Position numbers and translations under genes: made by a program
Assembly (NCBI GenBank): GCA_036626215.1
Contig: JAZKSG010000020.1
Span: 1-25,506, forward strand
Length of the DNA stretch: 25,506 bases
Reading direction: 5' to 3'
Origin: JAZKSG01 sp036626215
GTDB lineage: Archaea > Thermoplasmatota > E2 > DHVEG-1
In this document: positions 1 through 8,537 of the stretch, in pieces
How positions within the stretch are numbered: position 1 is the first letter of the stretch
How the letters are laid out: every line of letters begins with the position of its first letter
Notes under the pieces: generated by a model
Databases searched by the model: none
The model's input: only the letters and a program-made list of their open reading frames with translations
What the model was told of the DNA's origin: nothing

Positions 1-95
1 AATAAAATAAATTTTTATTTATATCTTATAAAAAGGGAGAATATAAAAAATTATCATAAACTCACAGGTATGAAAGCAATTCAAAGAAGGATAAG

Positions 96-184
96 CGCCG
101 AGGAGGAGATTTGAACTCCTGCTTCCCACAAGGGGAAACCGGCTCTCAAGGCCGGCGCGTTAGGCCGGACTTTGCTACCTCGGC
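96..184 (-). tRNA. tRNA-Ser (anticodon UGA)
   Basis: The reverse complement folds as a class-II tRNA. Acceptor arms GCCGAGG and CCTCGGC pair perfectly, and the discriminator is G (position 96), as in archaeal tRNA-Ser. The anticodon stem CCGGC/GCCGG holds the loop CTTGAGA, giving anticodon TGA. A long variable arm (CCCCTTGTGGG region) is followed by a T-arm with GTTCAAATC. CCA is not encoded and no intron is seen. The D-stem is weak (only two clear pairs). It lies downstream of the uS10 gene on the same strand. Confidence 0.95.
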
Positions 185-255
185 ATATCCTGATCGATAA
201 ATTTGGTTAAGAAAGGTTAATAAAAAACGAGTAAAAAAGAGTTTTTGTAAAAATT

Positions 256-262
256 AAAAAAA
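256..262 (-). terminator. oligo-T termination signal after uS10
   Basis: A run of seven T on the minus strand begins 13 nt after the uS10 stop codon, followed by further T-rich sequence. Archaeal RNA polymerase commonly stops at such U-tracts without a hairpin. This is a composition-based call only. Confidence 0.4.
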
Positions 263-274
263 TATTTGGTTTTT

Positions 275-586
275 TTATGATCGGAGAACAATCTCTATGT
301 TAACTCCATCAGGCACCTGTATACGCATGAGTTGTCTAAGAGCTCGGTCGCTTGCATCCAAATCTATCAGTCTTTTATGGACACGCATCTCCCAACGATC
401 CCAGGTTTCAGTTCCTTCTCCATCTGGAGATTTACGACAAGGGACACGTAGATGTTTTGTCGGCAATGGAACTGGTCCACTTAGAGCTACTCCTGTTTTT
501 TCTGCTATAGCTTTTATCTGTTTACATACTTTTTCTAGTTTATCTGGTTCTGTGCTTTCCAACGAAATTCTTGCTTTTTGCGCCAT
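275..586 (-). CDS. rps10: 30S ribosomal protein uS10
   Basis: This encodes uS10 of the small ribosomal subunit, 103 aa, the usual archaeal length. It shows the family's RISLEST-type first strand, the loop PLPTKHLRVPCRKSPDGEGTE, the stretch WDRWEMRVHKRLIDLDASD, and a C-terminus ending IEIVLRS. The ATG start is the only sensible one, and the ribosome-binding site before it (AGAGA) is weak. It lies 93 bp downstream of the EF-1A gene in the same orientation; this tuf-rps10 order is widely conserved in archaea, so co-transcription from the EF-1A promoter is likely. Nothing is unusual about the gene. Confidence 0.97.
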   Translation of the reverse strand: MAQKARISLESTEPDKLEKVCKQIKAIAEKTGVALSGPVPLPTKHLRVPCRKSPDGEGTETWDRWEMRVHKRLIDLDASDRALRQLMRIQVPDGVNIEIVLRS

Positions 587-679
587 ATTTTCTCTAAGTC
601 TCCAAGAAAAACATTCACTATAAAAATCTTTTCCAATAAGAAAGATAAATTAAAAAGAGAAAAGGAGGTTTTAAGTTTT

Positions 680-1969
680 TTACTCCGCCTCTTCTTCTAC
701 TTCCATACATTGTCCTGCTGCTACTGTCTGACCCATGTCCCGTATAGCGAATCGACCAAGATGCGGTATTTCTTTAGCTGGTTCAATAACCATTGGACGT
801 GTTGGTACGATTCTCACTATAGCTGCATCACCCGCTTTAATGAAATCAGGGTTTTCCTCTTTGACTTGACCAGTTTTTGGATCAAGTTTTTTAAGGATTT
901 TATCAAACCGACAAGCGATCTGAGAGGTATAACAGTGAAATACGGGTGTGTATCCTTTAGTGATAACTGATGGATGATTCAACACCATTATCTGCGCTTT
1001 GAATGCTTTTGCAACAGTTGGCGGATTACTTACTGGTCCAGCTACGTCTCCACGACGTATATCCTTCTTAGACACCCCCCTCATGTTCACTCCAACGTTG
1101 TCACCAGGTTCTGCTTTATCGATTTCTTCATGGTGCATCTCTATTGTTTTTACTTCACCAGTAGCTCCACCCGGCTTTGTACTTGGTTTGAACATAAGTT
1201 TGTCACCTGGTTTAAGGACACCAGTCTCAATTTTTCCAACTGGTACAGTTCCTACACCTTTGATAGAGTAAACATCCTGTATAGGCCATCTAAGCGGCAG
1301 ATCAACTGGTTTCTCTGGTGGTTCAAATTTGTCGATAGCACTCAGGACTGTTTCTCCATCCCACCAGTCCATTTTACCAGCATCTTCAGCGGTGTTATCA
1401 CCTTTGAAAGCAGATACCGGAACGAATTGGAGTTGATCTTGTTTAAATCCAACACCTTTTGCAAGTTTGCTTACATCTTCTTTTACTTTTTCAAAACGAT
1501 CTTGATCATATTCTGGTTTTGTGGCATCCATTTTGTTTATAGCCACAATCATTTGTTTTACACCAAGAGTTCGAGCAAGAAACATATGCTCTTTAGTTTG
1601 AGCCATTACACCTTCAGGTGCAGCAACTACCAATATAGCTGCGTCAGCCTGAGATGTACCAGTAATCATGTTTTTTACAAAATCTCTGTGCCCTGGCGCA
1701 TCAATAATGGTTATGTAGTATTTATCTGTATCAAATCTCTTGTGTGCAACATCTATTGTTACTCCACGTTCTCTTTCTTCCTTCAAGTTGTCGAAAATCC
1801 ATGCAAACGCGAAACTTTCCTTTCCTTTTTCTTTGGCCATTTCTTTATATTTCTCGATCATGTGTTCTGGGAACTGACCCGTCTCAAGTAGGATACGTCC
1901 CATTAACGTAGATTTTCCATGATCGACATGACCAATAATTACAAGGTTCATATGTGGTTTATCTGCCAT
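680..1969 (-). CDS. tuf: Translation elongation factor 1-alpha (aEF-1A)
   Basis: This is the GTPase that delivers aminoacyl-tRNA to the ribosomal A site; 429 aa, normal for archaeal EF-1A. The G motifs are all visible: the P-loop GHVDHGKS at residues 13-20, GVTID near 69-73, DAPGH at 90-94 and NKMD at 145-148. Domains II and III follow, with the conserved VGVNMRGV and RDMGQTVAAGQC stretches. The ATG at 1969 has a strong Shine-Dalgarno (GGAGGT at 1979-1984, spacing 9). Another ATG lies 6 nt upstream but is not needed. It is the first gene of a tuf-rps10 unit. The FAW-x-D / KEERERGVTID region resembles Thermoplasmata proteins, as remembered without an alignment. Confidence 0.98.
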   Translation of the reverse strand: MADKPHMNLVIIGHVDHGKSTLMGRILLETGQFPEHMIEKYKEMAKEKGKESFAFAWIFDNLKEERERGVTIDVAHKRFDTDKYYITIIDAPGHRDFVKNMITGTSQADAAILVVAAPEGVMAQTKEHMFLARTLGVKQMIVAINKMDATKPEYDQDRFEKVKEDVSKLAKGVGFKQDQLQFVPVSAFKGDNTAEDAGKMDWWDGETVLSAIDKFEPPEKPVDLPLRWPIQDVYSIKGVGTVPVGKIETGVLKPGDKLMFKPSTKPGGATGEVKTIEMHHEEIDKAEPGDNVGVNMRGVSKKDIRRGDVAGPVSNPPTVAKAFKAQIMVLNHPSVITKGYTPVFHCYTSQIACRFDKILKKLDPKTGQVKEENPDFIKAGDAAIVRIVPTRPMVIEPAKEIPHLGRFAIRDMGQTVAAGQCMEVEEEAE

Positions 1970-2004
1970 AACATTTCTACCTCCTTTTCAAATATTAATT
2001 CAAA

Positions 2005-2016
2005 CTATATTTTTTT
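2005..2016 (-). promoter_or_regulatory. probable TATA box of the tuf-rps10 unit
   Basis: The minus strand reads AAAAAATATAG about 40 nt upstream of the EF-1A start codon. Transcription would begin near 1984 and leave a short leader containing the GGAGGT ribosome-binding site. This is inferred from position and composition. Confidence 0.4.
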
Positions 2017-2237
2017 AGATTTGCTGTTTTTCTACCTCTTCTAAACATAGCATCATGTTTATATAATTAATGCTTTGCTGAGGTTTTGATACGGTATTGA
2101 TTTATTGTTTATAAGACTTATCCTTACATTCTTAATTGTTCTGTTATAAAAATAATAATGTAGTTCTAATCTTTTTGCTTTGATTCTTTGATTTTTCCTA
2201 AACGTCCTAAAAACGTAAGTAATTTTAAATAACAAAT

Positions 2238-2246
2238 ACTTATACA
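2238..2246 (+). promoter_or_regulatory. probable TATA box of tRNA-Glu
   Basis: ACTTATACA is centred about 35 nt upstream of the mature tRNA-Glu 5' end, a suitable distance for an archaeal tRNA promoter with a few nucleotides of 5' leader. The rest of 1970-2276 is AT-rich and shows no other gene. Confidence 0.4.
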
Positions 2247-2276
2247 CAAAAAAACAATCCAAATTTGTTATTTGTT

Positions 2277-2351
2277 GCTCCCGTGGTGTAGTCCGGCCAA
2301 TCATATTGGCCTTTCGAGCCGATTACTCGGGTTCGAATCCCGACGGGAGCA
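2277..2351 (+). tRNA. tRNA-Glu (anticodon UUC)
   Basis: The sequence folds as a standard tRNA. Acceptor arms are GCTCCCG and CGGGAGC with discriminator A at 2351. The anticodon stem TTGGC/GCCGA encloses the loop CTTTCGA, giving anticodon TTC. The T-arm is CTCGGGTTCGAATCCCG and the D-arm contains GTCCGGCC. There is no intron and no encoded CCA. The gene is read towards the convergent glp-type operon. Confidence 0.96.
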
Positions 2352-2356
2352 TTCTA

Positions 2357-2364
2357 TTTTTTTT
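2357..2364 (+). terminator. oligo-T terminator of tRNA-Glu
   Basis: Eight T residues begin five bases after the discriminator, as expected for intrinsic termination by archaeal RNA polymerase. Confidence 0.5.
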
Positions 2365-2423
2365 GTTGCCCCGTTATTTCAAAGTTAGAGATTTACAAAC
2401 CGTTTTAGTCATTCTCAACATAG

Positions 2424-3932
2424 TTATTGTTTTAGCAGAGAGTTTATCCTTTGTTTCCATTGTTTTTTGAACTCTTCGTGTTTTTGTTTAGGTTTAAAAC
2501 TTTGTTCGATTTCTGGTGGTTTCCATGTTTTGATTATATCTTGTTTTTGATGTATTTTTTTTGAAAGCATAAAAGCTCCATAGGCGGATCCGTTTAAATT
2601 TTTGGGACGGTATATGTTTTTGTTTGAAAGATCCGCCATTAGTTGAAGATATTCATCATTTTGGGCTACCCCTCCATCAGCGATAACTTTCTGTGCTTTA
2701 ATGTCGGATACTTTTTCCAAAGCATCTATTACTTCAGAAGTTCTCATCGCTATGCCTCTTATGAGTGCTTTTACAAAATCCTGTTTAGAGTTATCCCGAG
2801 TTATATTATAAATTGAGCTTTTTATATCTGGTCTTAGATAAGGTGAATTAAGACCCGACAAAGACGGTATAAATAAAATGTTGTCTTTTTTTGAATTGTC
2901 AAATGCTTCTTTTATTTGACCATAGTTTTCTATGAACCCCATATCTTTAAGCCAGTCTACCGCTGACCCCATCGAGTTTACTGCTCCCTCAAGCATGAAA
3001 AGCTTTTGTTTTTCTGTGCTTAACGCAACCATAGGATAGATACCTGTGTCTCCGGGTACAGGTTTTTTTCCTACATTCAAATTTATAAAAGCACCGGTTC
3101 CACTGGTTACACTTACATCCCCCGGCGTTACACCTGCCATATACATTGATGCTTGTTGATCAGCTATCATAGTTAAAAAGGGAACATCATATTTTTTAAT
3201 AGTGCCAATTTCACCGTCATTATTTACAAAATCAGGTAAAACATGATGGGGTATATCCACTATCTCAAGTATGTTCTCGCTCCATTTGACATAAAACGGG
3301 TCGAAAAGACCTGTAGCACTAGCGTTGGTGTAATCGGTTACATGTCGCCCTGTCAGATTATATGCAACCCAAGAGTCTAGGTTTCCAAAGCATGCATTCT
3401 TTTGATCTATAGCCTTCTTAACTTCAGGAACATTTTCAATCATCCATCTCAAATGCATCGAAGAATGAGCAGTACCAAATCCAATATTAGATAGAGTTAC
3501 AATATATGCCCCTTTCCGCGTCTGTTTAATCTGCGGGATGATTTTCGAAAGTGCCTTAGTTGTTTTACCAAATTTTTTTCCAAATCGGAATATAAATTTT
3601 TTAGAAAGCCTCTTTATTATATCCATAGTTCGGGTATCCTGCCAAGTTATCATATCATATAGTGGTTCACCGCTTTGTTTATCCCATACTATAGTCGTGC
3701 TTCTTTGATTGGTCAGTGAAACACCTAAAGGCCTCCCATTTTTTTCAATGATTTCATCTAGCATTTTGTTTATAGTATCAACTATAAAACCAGGGTCTTG
3801 CTCCACCCATCCAGGATGGGGATATTTAGGCTTGGATTTTTTCTGAAAACTCTGCAGTAGTTTTCCATCCTCTGTGTATGCATATGATTTTATGTTGGTG
3901 GTTCCAACATCAAGTATAAGATAATAATTCAT
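2424..3932 (-). CDS. GlpK-like FGGY-family kinase (glycerol kinase-like)
   Basis: An FGGY carbohydrate kinase of 502 aa, closest to glycerol kinase, which makes sn-glycerol 3-phosphate from glycerol and ATP. Visible motifs are DVGTTNIK at residues 8-15 (phosphate binding), PGWVEQDP at 40-47, NQRSTTIVWD at 75-84, VTDYTNAS at 198-205, ADQQAS at 257-262 and TSGTGAF at 276-282. Compared with E. coli GlpK from memory, Arg83 (here R77) and Asp245 (here D258) are kept. Glu84 is Ser78, and the Tyr135 segment (PYFSGT) is replaced by TAHSSM near 154-159, so two glycerol contacts differ. Residues about 108-150 form a longer basic insert. It is the last gene of the operon, and its ATG overlaps the DUF1667 stop (ATGA). 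The family is sure; the substrate is less so. Confidence 0.85.
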   Translation of the reverse strand: MNYYLILDVGTTNIKSYAYTEDGKLLQSFQKKSKPKYPHPGWVEQDPGFIVDTINKMLDEIIEKNGRPLGVSLTNQRSTTIVWDKQSGEPLYDMITWQDTRTMDIIKRLSKKFIFRFGKKFGKTTKALSKIIPQIKQTRKGAYIVTLSNIGFGTAHSSMHLRWMIENVPEVKKAIDQKNACFGNLDSWVAYNLTGRHVTDYTNASATGLFDPFYVKWSENILEIVDIPHHVLPDFVNNDGEIGTIKKYDVPFLTMIADQQASMYMAGVTPGDVSVTSGTGAFINLNVGKKPVPGDTGIYPMVALSTEKQKLFMLEGAVNSMGSAVDWLKDMGFIENYGQIKEAFDNSKKDNILFIPSLSGLNSPYLRPDIKSSIYNITRDNSKQDFVKALIRGIAMRTSEVIDALEKVSDIKAQKVIADGGVAQNDEYLQLMADLSNKNIYRPKNLNGSAYGAFMLSKKIHQKQDIIKTWKPPEIEQSFKPKQKHEEFKKQWKQRINSLLKQ

Positions 3933-4306
3933 TTTTTTACACGCCTCATACTTCTTTCTGCTATGATATCTACTCCGGTGTTGGAGATATTTTCTATGAT
4001 TACATCATTTTTTTCTACAGGCGCCTGAACAGTAGTTTCTTTAAGATCTTCGATGATTTCTCTTATTTTGTTTTTAGGAACCGTTCTATTTGTCCGTACA
4101 GGCAGACGTGGATATCTTGCATTTTTGATTCTAACAGTTGTCGGAATGATACGCCTTGGATTTTTTGTTTCCTCAACAGCGTATTCTTCTCCAAGTTTAC
4201 ATTCATTTCCATAAACTTTGATTTCATCATTATGTTTTCTAATAGTGAGTTCACATCCCTTAGGGCAGCGTATACAAATCAGGTCGAAATTATTCTTCCT
4301 GGATAT
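3929..4306 (-). CDS. DUF1667 Fe-S protein of glp-type operons, apparent ATA start
   Basis: A 125-aa reading frame without ATG, GTG or TTG at its 5' end. Its product is clearly DUF1667: a cysteine motif C11-x2-C14-PKG-C18 with C36, then GEEYAVEE, PTTVRIKNARYPRLPVRT, a helix near KIREIIEDL, and a C-terminal ISNTGVDIIAERSM. The C-x2-C-x3-C...C pattern resembles the N-terminal [4Fe-4S] site of molybdopterin oxidoreductases. DUF1667 genes usually sit beside GlpA/GlpB-like flavoproteins and glycerol kinase in Clostridia and Thermotoga, as here. The start is placed at ATA 4306 because a perfect GGAGGTGA lies 6 nt upstream. The frame is closed by TGA just before that, so an upstream start is impossible. 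It overlaps the GlpB-like 3' end by 17 bp and the kinase start by 3 bp. Confidence 0.85.
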   Translation of the reverse strand: MSRKNNFDLICIRCPKGCELTIRKHNDEIKVYGNECKLGEEYAVEETKNPRRIIPTTVRIKNARYPRLPVRTNRTVPKNKIREIIEDLKETTVQAPVEKNDVIIENISNTGVDIIAERSMRRVKK

Positions 4307-5537
4307 GTAAACTCACCTCCTCTTGATTCTCAAACACATCTATAGAGATAGTTATGTTTTCTAAAGTTGATGGTCTTACAAATGGTTTTTTAAATTTTTT
4401 TAACACCTGTTTCTCCCTATTTTTTAGAGCTATAACCGGTTTTTTGGATGTTATACATGGTCTAAAAAAAACTGTGATTTCCTGGTTACATTTTTCAATC
4501 CGTTGAGGAGTTAAACAATTGATGTTTTCACCAGCGTTTAAAGGAATAAACTGGTCTCTAACAGGCTTAGTTGTTTTGAGATATTTTTCCACTCCTTCAG
4601 CGGCTTTAAAAGCAGTTTCTACAGCATCATCTACATAGTCAAAAATTTGCAACAAATTACCAACAGCAAATACACCATCTACAGTAGTTTCGAAGCATTC
4701 ATTTATGATAGGGCCACCAGTTTTTTCGTCAATGGCTGCGCCTAAATCCTCAAGTTTTTCAGAATAAGGAATCAAACCTACCGATAAAATTAATGAGGCG
4801 CATTCAACTATTTTCCCAGTGTTTTCTACAGGTTTCCATTGTTTATCTACTTTGACTAACTCTACTTTTTCGACATGATTTCTACCTATGATTCTCTTAA
4901 CCACCGTTCTAGGCTGATATGGTATATCATAATCTAGTATGCATTGTTGGACGTTTCGAGGAAGACCCGTAAAAAACTGTTCAGGATAAACCATTAAAAT
5001 ATTTTTGCAGCCTTCTAAAAAAAGATGACGCGCGACAATCATTCCAACATCTCCACCTCCTACTATCACTGCGTTTTCACCAGGCAGTATACCATAAAGA
5101 TTTACCAGACGTTGGATTGTTCCAGCTGTGAAAACACCAGAGGGTCTTGTCCCACCGATATTTATCTCATATTGATTTCTCTCTCTGCAACCGATAGCAT
5201 ACACAATAGCTTTTGATTGAACTTCTCTAATCCCTTTTGGTGTTACACACTTTATGGTTTTGACTTCCTGGGAAACATCTACATCTTTAACATATGCCTC
5301 AAGCAATATTTCTATATCAGAGTTTTCTAATTTTTCTATAAATCGACTAGCGAATTCTGGACCTGATAATCCTTCATTAAAAAGTTTAGTTCCAAAGCCA
5401 TCATGGATACATTGATCTAACAGTCCACCGAGTTCATCATCCCTCTCTATAACAACCACTTCAAAACCTTTTTTATAAAGCTCTAAAGCAGCTGCTAAAC
5501 CAGTCGGACCTCCACCTATAACTGCTACATCTTTCAT
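4290..5537 (-). CDS. GlpB-like FAD/NAD(P)-dependent oxidoreductase
   Basis: A 415-aa pyridine nucleotide-disulfide-type flavoprotein. The N-terminal FAD Rossmann motif is VIGGGPTGLAAALEL near residues 6-20, followed by GGLLDQCIHDGFG, which is typical of the flavoprotein paired with GlpA-like dehydrogenases in Thermotoga and Clostridia glp operons. A second nucleotide motif, VIVGGGDVGMIVARHL, lies near 158-173. The late FAD-binding motif is TTVDGVFAVGNL near 286-297. No redox-active CxxC is seen in the first domain, so it is not a thioredoxin reductase. It probably passes electrons between the GlpA-like subunit and NAD(P)H or the Fe-S partners. Its ATG overlaps the stop of the GlpA-like gene (ATGA), indicating translational coupling. 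The exact electron acceptor is unknown. Confidence 0.85.
   Translation of the reverse strand: MKDVAVIGGGPTGLAAALELYKKGFEVVVIERDDELGGLLDQCIHDGFGTKLFNEGLSGPEFASRFIEKLENSDIEILLEAYVKDVDVSQEVKTIKCVTPKGIREVQSKAIVYAIGCRERNQYEINIGGTRPSGVFTAGTIQRLVNLYGILPGENAVIVGGGDVGMIVARHLFLEGCKNILMVYPEQFFTGLPRNVQQCILDYDIPYQPRTVVKRIIGRNHVEKVELVKVDKQWKPVENTGKIVECASLILSVGLIPYSEKLEDLGAAIDEKTGGPIINECFETTVDGVFAVGNLLQIFDYVDDAVETAFKAAEGVEKYLKTTKPVRDQFIPLNAGENINCLTPQRIEKCNQEITVFFRPCITSKKPVIALKNREKQVLKKFKKPFVRPSTLENITISIDVFENQEEVSLHIQEE
4313..4320 (-). promoter_or_regulatory. perfect Shine-Dalgarno that sets the DUF1667 start
   Basis: GGAGGTGA on the minus strand is a full match to the archaeal anti-Shine-Dalgarno core. It lies inside the last codons of the GlpB-like gene, and after a 6-nt spacer comes ATA (4306-4304) in the DUF1667 frame. 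No other gene start follows it in any frame, so it most likely serves DUF1667. Confidence 0.7.
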
Positions 5538-7291
5538 GGTTTTTCCCCTCTTACATATCCATTGAACAGACGGCTTTTCTTGTTTTCTTTAACTACCTGA
5601 TTTAAAGGTTGATCAAGTTCTCTGGCGAGTATTTTAGCTATTCTTAGCTCACAGTAGCTTCCTTGGCAGTTGCCCATACATGCTCTGGTGCGTCTTTTTA
5701 TAGCATCGATACTTTCAGCTCCTCTTCTTATAGCTTCGATTATTTCGGCTTCTGAAACCATTTCACATGTACAGATTATATTACCCCATTTTGGGTTGTC
5801 CTGTATTTTTTCTTCTAGTTTTTTGGAGTTCATTTTTTTAGCTGAAACTATGGGTTTCCTCAAAGGGCTGAAATCTTCTTTCTTTTTCAAATTTAAACCC
5901 TGAGTTTGGATTATTTCTAATACATATTTTGCTATAGCCGGAGCTGAAGCAACACCTGGTGACTGGATACCTGCTACATGAATGAAATTAGATGTCCATT
6001 TAGCAGGTCTTATTATAAAATCTTCAGTGAAAGTTGGTGCTCTAACCCCCGCGAAATAACGAATGATTTTTTGAGAAGGGAAATCTTCCTTCAACACTGA
6101 TTTATATTTTTTTTGCATCTCACAGATTTCTTCTCTACCTACAGTTGTATCGTTTTTATCTGGTATCTCCACCGCTGTAGGACCCCATATAATGTTTTTA
6201 TGAACTGTAGGATTAACTCCCCCACCTTTACTTGTTGGATGAGAAGGAAGCTTTAACTCTGCAAGACAATGATAAAGAGACGGCTGGATTCTCCTATCAA
6301 ACAACAACTCTACACCTTTTCGAGGATGAATAGTGTATTCACATGTTCCAGCTAATTCAGCTATTTCATCTGCAAAAACTCCTGCTGCGTTAATCACCAT
6401 TTTACAGTTGTAGACTCCCTTGCCAGTTACCACACTGATGATGTTGTCATCCTGTTTTTTAAACCCTACAACTTCCTGGTTACATTCTATTTTTGCATTG
6501 TTTTCCTCCGCATTCTCCGCAAGAGCTATAGTTAAATCATATGGATCAAGGATTCCTGTAGAGGGAATATAAACCGCAGATAAAGCATCCCTAGTCGCCC
6601 AAGGTTCCATCTCCCATATTTTTTGATTTTTAACAATTTCAATATTTTTTACACCGTTACGTTTTCCTTTCAATTTTACAAAAAAAGGTAGAATATGTTT
6701 TAAAAAAAATTTGTATAAAAAACCAGGTAGATATCTACGGTATTCCTCAAGAGTTTTAGGAGTTATTAATATTAGGCTACCTGAACGACGAAACGACACA
6801 TTTAACTCTTCGCAAATTTGATCATAATCTTGGTTCCCCTGAATGTTCAATTTTCTTTTAAGCGTTTTATAGGATGGAGAAATACCTGGGTGTACCATCC
6901 CGTTGTTTGCACGAGAAGCACCAAGAGATACATCAGGTTCTTTTTCCAACAATATAACTCTACACTTGTATTTAGATAACTCACGGGCTATAAAACAACC
7001 AATTATTCCTCCTCCAATAACTACGACATCGGTTTCTTTAGGTTTTTTATCCTTATTTTGCTCATAGACTCTGCTTCTTTTCTCCATTCTTTTCTGAAGT
7101 TTTTTATTATGTTTTTCCCGCCATGTAACTTGATTTACTACACCGTCTACATCTGAAATCTCCCCGATTTGAAGACCCATCTGTACCCATTCATCATAGT
7201 CTTTTACTTTACCATCTAAAAAAACAATGTTATCCTGGATTTGAAATGAAACATCTTTGTCTTTGAGGATTTTTCTGATTTTTTTCTCCAA
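5534..7291 (-). CDS. GlpA-like FAD-dependent glycerol-3-phosphate dehydrogenase with BON and BFD-type domains
   Basis: A 585-aa protein of the DAO flavoprotein family that probably oxidises glycerol 3-phosphate (or a related compound) to the ketone. Residues 1-60 look like a BON domain (IVFLDGKVKDYDEW and DVDGVVNQV). The FAD motif VVVIGGGIIGCFIARELS follows near 88-105, then GASRANNGMVHPG. The C-terminus has a BFD-like [2Fe-2S] domain with C507-x-C509 and C538-x3-C542 (CMGNC), as in GlpA-type subunits. The first in-frame start is TTG 7291, preceded by GAGG about 11 nt upstream. The gap from the Fe-S gene is 47 bp. The same BON-DAO-BFD arrangement is known, as far as I recall, in clostridial homologues, which hints at gene transfer; that needs a tree. 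Confidence 0.85.
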   Translation of the reverse strand: MEKKIRKILKDKDVSFQIQDNIVFLDGKVKDYDEWVQMGLQIGEISDVDGVVNQVTWREKHNKKLQKRMEKRSRVYEQNKDKKPKETDVVVIGGGIIGCFIARELSKYKCRVILLEKEPDVSLGASRANNGMVHPGISPSYKTLKRKLNIQGNQDYDQICEELNVSFRRSGSLILITPKTLEEYRRYLPGFLYKFFLKHILPFFVKLKGKRNGVKNIEIVKNQKIWEMEPWATRDALSAVYIPSTGILDPYDLTIALAENAEENNAKIECNQEVVGFKKQDDNIISVVTGKGVYNCKMVINAAGVFADEIAELAGTCEYTIHPRKGVELLFDRRIQPSLYHCLAELKLPSHPTSKGGGVNPTVHKNIIWGPTAVEIPDKNDTTVGREEICEMQKKYKSVLKEDFPSQKIIRYFAGVRAPTFTEDFIIRPAKWTSNFIHVAGIQSPGVASAPAIAKYVLEIIQTQGLNLKKKEDFSPLRKPIVSAKKMNSKKLEEKIQDNPKWGNIICTCEMVSEAEIIEAIRRGAESIDAIKRRTRACMGNCQGSYCELRIAKILARELDQPLNQVVKENKKSRLFNGYVRGEKP

Positions 7292-7338
7292 ATCTATCTA
7301 TGCCTCTTAAAAATTTAAAATTAAAATATTTCCTTTTT

Positions 7339-8529
7339 TTATTCCATAAGATCAAATATTAATTCTGAGATATCTATAATTTTTATGTCTTCTGTTTTTT
7401 TGTTTTTTTCAAAAGCCTGTTTACAAGTCGGGCAGGCTGTAACTATATTTTTTGAAAAATCCATCAATTCGTTTAGTCTTTCTACAGCTATTTCATCTGA
7501 CAACTCAGGGTCTAAACGGTTTACCGTACTTCCCCCATATCCACAACAAAAAGTTTTTTCTCCGTTTCTACGAGGTTTAATTAAATTAATACCTGGTATT
7601 TGTTGTAAAATTTTTTTGACAGAATCCGCTTTGTTTAGGCCATGTACCAGTTTACAGGGATCATGATATGTGTATTTTTTTTCTTTTGATTCTGACAGTT
7701 TTAAACCTCTCTGTTTTTCCTCGAAGAACTCTACGAAATGATAAACCTCAGGTTTTATTATATGATCACCGTTTTCAGGATACAAAACCCGGTATGCATA
7801 AGCACATGAAGGACAAGAAGTCACAATAAAATCTACATCTGACTGGTTTAAATTTTTTGTTTGCCTGGACGATAGTCTATTGAAAGCCTCCATGTCTCCA
7901 ATATGGTATGCTGGTATCCCACAGCATTTTTCTTCTGTTATTGTTTCGATTTCATAACCTAAATTCTCTATTATTTCCACTGCTTTTTGAGGGACATCTG
8001 GAAAGTTTTCACGGAAACTACAGCCGCTTAAATAAAGTACTTTGCCTTTAGATTCAACTCTTTTTTGTGTTTCTATGTTATTTGTTTTGAAATCATCGTA
8101 AACATAGTCGTGTTTCTCAAGGTTGTTCACAACCTTTTTGAATTCATCATAAATCTTGTTTTTTTTCACAAAATTTTCTTTTATAGGACGTAGTATATCC
8201 GAAACCGAGAAATCAAAAGGACACCATTTTTCACAGCAGCCGCAGGAGAGACACATGTAAACTGGGTACATTGTATCTTTATTCATAGAAAGTTTCTGTT
8301 GTTGAATTAATAAACCTATGCGGCTTTTTCCAGATGGAGACGTGGTTTCTCTACCATCTACAATCCCTATAGGGCATGCATGACGACACATATTTGGACA
8401 TAATGTACACTTGGTGACATCACCGGGTCCTTTGACTTTTCCTTTGATAAACTTTAGAAGCAATGGTAGTTTCGAGAGAGATTTGAATCCTTTGATTTCA
8501 TCTTTAAGCCAATCCCATTTTCCAGCCAT
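7339..8529 (-). CDS. GlpC/HdrD-like iron-sulfur protein (two 4Fe-4S sites, two CCG domains)
   Basis: A 396-aa electron-transfer subunit. Two [4Fe-4S] motifs are visible: C41-x2-C44-x3-C48-x3-C52 (CTLCPNMCRHACP) and C93-x2-C96-x2-C99-x3-C103 (CLSCGCCEKWCP). Two CCG cysteine-rich domains follow, with SGCSFREN, EKCCGIPAYH and SCPSCAY in the first and HDPCKLVHG, FCCGYGGS and ACPTCKQA in the second, as in GlpC, HdrD and the GlcF/LutA families. No membrane segment is seen. It begins 8 bp after the AGPS-like gene and most likely accepts electrons from that flavoprotein or from the GlpA-like dehydrogenase. The acceptor (quinone, thiol/disulfide or ferredoxin) cannot be read from the sequence. Confidence 0.88.
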   Translation of the reverse strand: MAGKWDWLKDEIKGFKSLSKLPLLLKFIKGKVKGPGDVTKCTLCPNMCRHACPIGIVDGRETTSPSGKSRIGLLIQQQKLSMNKDTMYPVYMCLSCGCCEKWCPFDFSVSDILRPIKENFVKKNKIYDEFKKVVNNLEKHDYVYDDFKTNNIETQKRVESKGKVLYLSGCSFRENFPDVPQKAVEIIENLGYEIETITEEKCCGIPAYHIGDMEAFNRLSSRQTKNLNQSDVDFIVTSCPSCAYAYRVLYPENGDHIIKPEVYHFVEFFEEKQRGLKLSESKEKKYTYHDPCKLVHGLNKADSVKKILQQIPGINLIKPRRNGEKTFCCGYGGSTVNRLDPELSDEIAVERLNELMDFSKNIVTACPTCKQAFEKNKKTEDIKIIDISELIFDLME

Positions 8530-8537
8530 AAAAAAAA

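Noticed and set aside
974..1891. A 305-codon open frame antisense to EF-1A
   Set aside because: It lies wholly inside a highly conserved gene, its product has no recognisable pattern, and such frames arise from codon bias.
4063..4254. A 63-codon ATG frame in the gap before the kinase
   Set aside because: It is in the wrong frame; the overlapping frame encodes a convincing DUF1667 protein with four cysteines.
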